A stretch of 6,860 nt of DNA, taken from NCBI GenBank assembly GCA_030539475.1, contig JAUNRY010000081.1, positions 1,885 to 8,744 on the forward strand. Direction: 5' to 3'. This document shows positions 5,338-6,860 of this stretch, one piece after another (within the stretch, counting starts at the first letter, position 1; every line of letters starts with the position of its first letter). A program made the translations under genes and the position numbers. Source of the stretch: Bacteroidia bacterium. GTDB taxonomy: Bacteria > Bacteroidota > Bacteroidia > Bacteroidales > Dysgonomonadaceae. The notes beneath the pieces were generated by a model, which was not told the origin of the DNA, searched no databases, and was given only the letters and a program-made list of their open reading frames with translations.

Positions 5338-6619
5338 GAAACAGATTTATTTTTCACTTATCTCACTGATGCTAATTTTATCGGGGAGCGTAGTTTCCGC
5401 GCAGGAAAAAGAGAATGAACTGACCATTAAAGCACAGCTAAGGCCCCGGGCCGAATACCGCCACGGCGTTATCAGCCCGATGAACGAAAACAGCAAGGCT
5501 TCGTCGTTTATTTCGAACCGCGCAAGGCTGGGCGTAAGTTTCGATAACGGATTTCTCGCCATGGGCATTACGGCGCAAGACGTTTCGGTTTGGGGCGAAC
5601 GCCCGCAAATAGAAAACACCGCGTTAACAAGCGGAATAAACGAAGCGTGGGCAAAAATCTATAAAAACGGATATTTCGTGCAACTGGGACGTCAGCAACT
5701 AACGTATGACGACGACAGGATTCTCGGCACGCTCGACTGGCATCAGGCCGGCCGCTATCACGATGTGCTGAAAGCGGGTTACGAAAACATGAACAACAAA
5801 ATCCACCTGATTCTGGCTTACAACCAGCACGCGCAAAAAATAAACACCGGAACATATTATGCCGGAGGCCAACCTTATAAAACCATGCAAACAGCGTGGT
5901 ATCAGTTCGATACCAAAGAGAATTTCGCAGTATCTCTTCTGCTGATGAATTTAGGATTCGAAACCGGAACCCCGGGGCAAGACGGAGCGCCCGATGAACC
6001 CAAAACCAGTTATTTACAAACTATCGGGACAAACCTTTCGTATAAAATCAACGATTTAAGTTTGTACGGAACAGCCTACTTTCAGACGGGGAAAAACCGG
6101 ATGGACAGGGATGTGAGCGCGTATATGTTCGCCGCGAAAGGGCAATACAATTTCACGCCGATGTTTTCCGCCGCTTTGGGCCTCGATTACCTATCCGGGC
6201 AAAAAGCCGGCGAAGAAAAAGCCACCAACTTTGATCCACTTTACGGAACACACCACAAGTTCTACGGAGCCATGGACTATTTCTATGCCTCACCCTTCGG
6301 AAACCGCGGTTTGGTGGATTTTTACGGATCGCTTATTTTCAAGCCTGCCAATAAACTTACCATCGACCTCACGTACCACCATTTTTCATCGCAACAACCC
6401 ATTGACGTTTTCGATGTGGAGAAAAAAGGATTGGGTTCTGAAATAGATTTGACGGTAACCTACCCCATCCGTCCGTACATTACGCTACAAGGCGGATATT
6501 CGATGATGTTCGGCACCGAGGCTTTTTTCCAAATAAAGGGCGGCAGTAAAGACCGTACACAAAATTGGGCGTTCTTATCGTTGAACGTGAATCCGACAAT
6601 ATTTAAAGGAAAATTTTAG
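5336..6619 (+). CDS. Outer-membrane beta-barrel porin, alginate-export-like family
   Basis: The 427-residue protein begins with a clear signal peptide (about 1-22, hydrophobic core LISLMLILSGSVV, cleavage likely after VSA before QEKEN). The rest alternates short amphipathic strands and turns and ends in phenylalanine (NPTIFKGKF), the usual terminal aromatic of outer-membrane barrels. Features such as LRPRAEYRHG near the mature N-terminus, the strand FISNRARLGV, the LGRQQLTYDDDRILGTLDW segment and a C-terminal GSEIDLTVTY strand resemble the alginate-export family of barrels common in Bacteroidota. Nothing here specifically indicates alginate. Being the last gene after nrfH, nrfA and the heme synthases suggests uptake of nitrite or another small anion for NrfA. 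The spacer to ccsA is 173 bp and contains repeats and a hairpin, so it may also have its own promoter. Family fairly sure; substrate inferred. Confidence 0.85.
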   Translation: MKQIYFSLISLMLILSGSVVSAQEKENELTIKAQLRPRAEYRHGVISPMNENSKASSFISNRARLGVSFDNGFLAMGITAQDVSVWGERPQIENTALTSGINEAWAKIYKNGYFVQLGRQQLTYDDDRILGTLDWHQAGRYHDVLKAGYENMNNKIHLILAYNQHAQKINTGTYYAGGQPYKTMQTAWYQFDTKENFAVSLLLMNLGFETGTPGQDGAPDEPKTSYLQTIGTNLSYKINDLSLYGTAYFQTGKNRMDRDVSAYMFAAKGQYNFTPMFSAALGLDYLSGQKAGEEKATNFDPLYGTHHKFYGAMDYFYASPFGNRGLVDFYGSLIFKPANKLTIDLTYHHFSSQQPIDVFDVEKKGLGSEIDLTVTYPIRPYITLQGGYSMMFGTEAFFQIKGGSKDRTQNWAFLSLNVNPTIFKGKF

Positions 6620-6630
6620 AAGTATTTGTT

Positions 6631-6663
6631 ACCTTTGTCAAAATTTTGAACTTTGACAAAGGT
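6631..6663. terminator. Inverted repeat with 12-bp arms, likely end of the nrf gene set
   Basis: ACCTTTGTCAAA (6631-6642) and TTTGACAAAGGT (6652-6663) are perfect inverted arms around a 9-base loop, beginning 12 bases after the porin stop. A nested 12-bp palindrome TCAAAATTTTGA (6638-6649) allows an alternative fold. Position and stem suit transcript termination or 3' end protection, although only TTTATA follows rather than a long T run. TACCTTTG at 6630-6637 also matches the Bacteroidota -7 consensus TAnnTTTG, but no good -33 partner was seen upstream, so a promoter role is only possible. Confidence 0.55.
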
Positions 6664-6669
6664 TTATAG

Positions 6670-6771
6670 AATGATATCTTCGCCAAAACATTCGCAAATA
6701 CATCTAATTTGGGAGGTTTAACGAAATTACGTAAATTAGACGTTAGTGGCTATTTTATCAAGACAACCTAA
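6670..6771 (+). pseudogene. Possible leucine-rich-repeat fragment, 33 codons between two stops
   Basis: Between TAG (6667-6669) and TAA (6769-6771) one frame reads through a segment containing NLGGLTKLRKLDVSG (6706-6750), which matches the leucine-rich-repeat pattern LxxLxxLxxLxVSG at every position. There is no ATG in this frame, so it is not an intact gene. It may be a remnant of a BspA-like or similar repeat protein. It is short and AT-rich, so a chance match cannot be excluded. Confidence 0.25.
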
Positions 6772-6783
6772 CTAAACAAAAAA

Positions 6784-6860
6784 GTGGACACAGCATTAGA
6801 ACTAAAAATCAGCATTGACAATGGACAAATTTTTTCCGACAAGCAGATTATTGACAAACT
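6784..6860 (+). CDS. Possible start of an unidentified gene, cut off by the window
   Basis: From GTG at 6784 a frame stays open for 25 codons to the edge and reads like ordinary protein (VDTALELKISIDNGQIF, then SDKQIIDKL). It is preceded by an A-rich leader without a Shine-Dalgarno site, as elsewhere in this window, and the nearest upstream in-frame stop is at 6769-6771. No ATG occurs in this frame before the edge. A competing ATG at 6821 in another frame gives MDKFFPTSRLLTN. The product is not recognised, and with so little sequence the call is tentative. Confidence 0.35.
   Translation, partial: MDTALELKISIDNGQIFSDKQIIDK

Noticed and set aside
1..6860. tRNA, rRNA or insertion sequence
   Set aside because: No cloverleaf, rRNA segment, transposase frame or terminal inverted repeats with target duplication were seen.

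Overview
The window looks like chromosomal DNA from a Bacteroidota bacterium, probably of the order Bacteroidales. This rests on the nrfH-nrfA-ccsB-ccsA-porin gene order, A-rich leaders without clear Shine-Dalgarno sites, very AT-rich spacers around moderately GC coding regions, and a palindromic GGGGAGG-type intergenic element of a kind often seen in this phylum. The genus cannot be fixed from the sequence.

Layout. A Crp/Fnr-family regulator lies at the left edge on the minus strand (its 3' end is cut off). Across a 220-bp AT-rich divergent intergenic region, a plus-strand gene set runs to about 6619: nrfH (tetraheme membrane quinol dehydrogenase), nrfA (pentaheme ammonia-forming nitrite reductase with the CXXCK active-site heme), a ResB/CcsB-like and a CcsA-like System II cytochrome c synthase pair, and an outer-membrane beta-barrel porin of the alginate-export type. 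A 12-bp-arm inverted repeat follows the porin stop. The last 200 bp hold a short leucine-rich-repeat-like reading frame and the possible start of another gene that runs off the right edge.

How it works together. NrfH should take electrons from menaquinol and pass them to NrfA, which reduces nitrite to ammonium in the periplasm. CcsB and CcsA would attach the nine hemes, perhaps with special competence for the CXXCK heme of NrfA, by analogy with the fused NrfI of Wolinella. The porin may admit nitrite or another small anion. The divergent Crp/Fnr protein is the obvious candidate regulator, and a 14-bp palindrome with Fnr-like 5-4-5 geometry lies between the two genes.

The most unusual signal is outside the genes. 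All four spacers inside the gene set carry arrays with a period of about 7 bp (two in the second and fourth spacers). Each uses a different unit and drifts from copy to copy, and some include the preceding stop codon or the following start codon. Two arrays share a 12-mer in opposite orientation, so they could pair in a polycistronic RNA. I do not know of an assigned function for such ladders.
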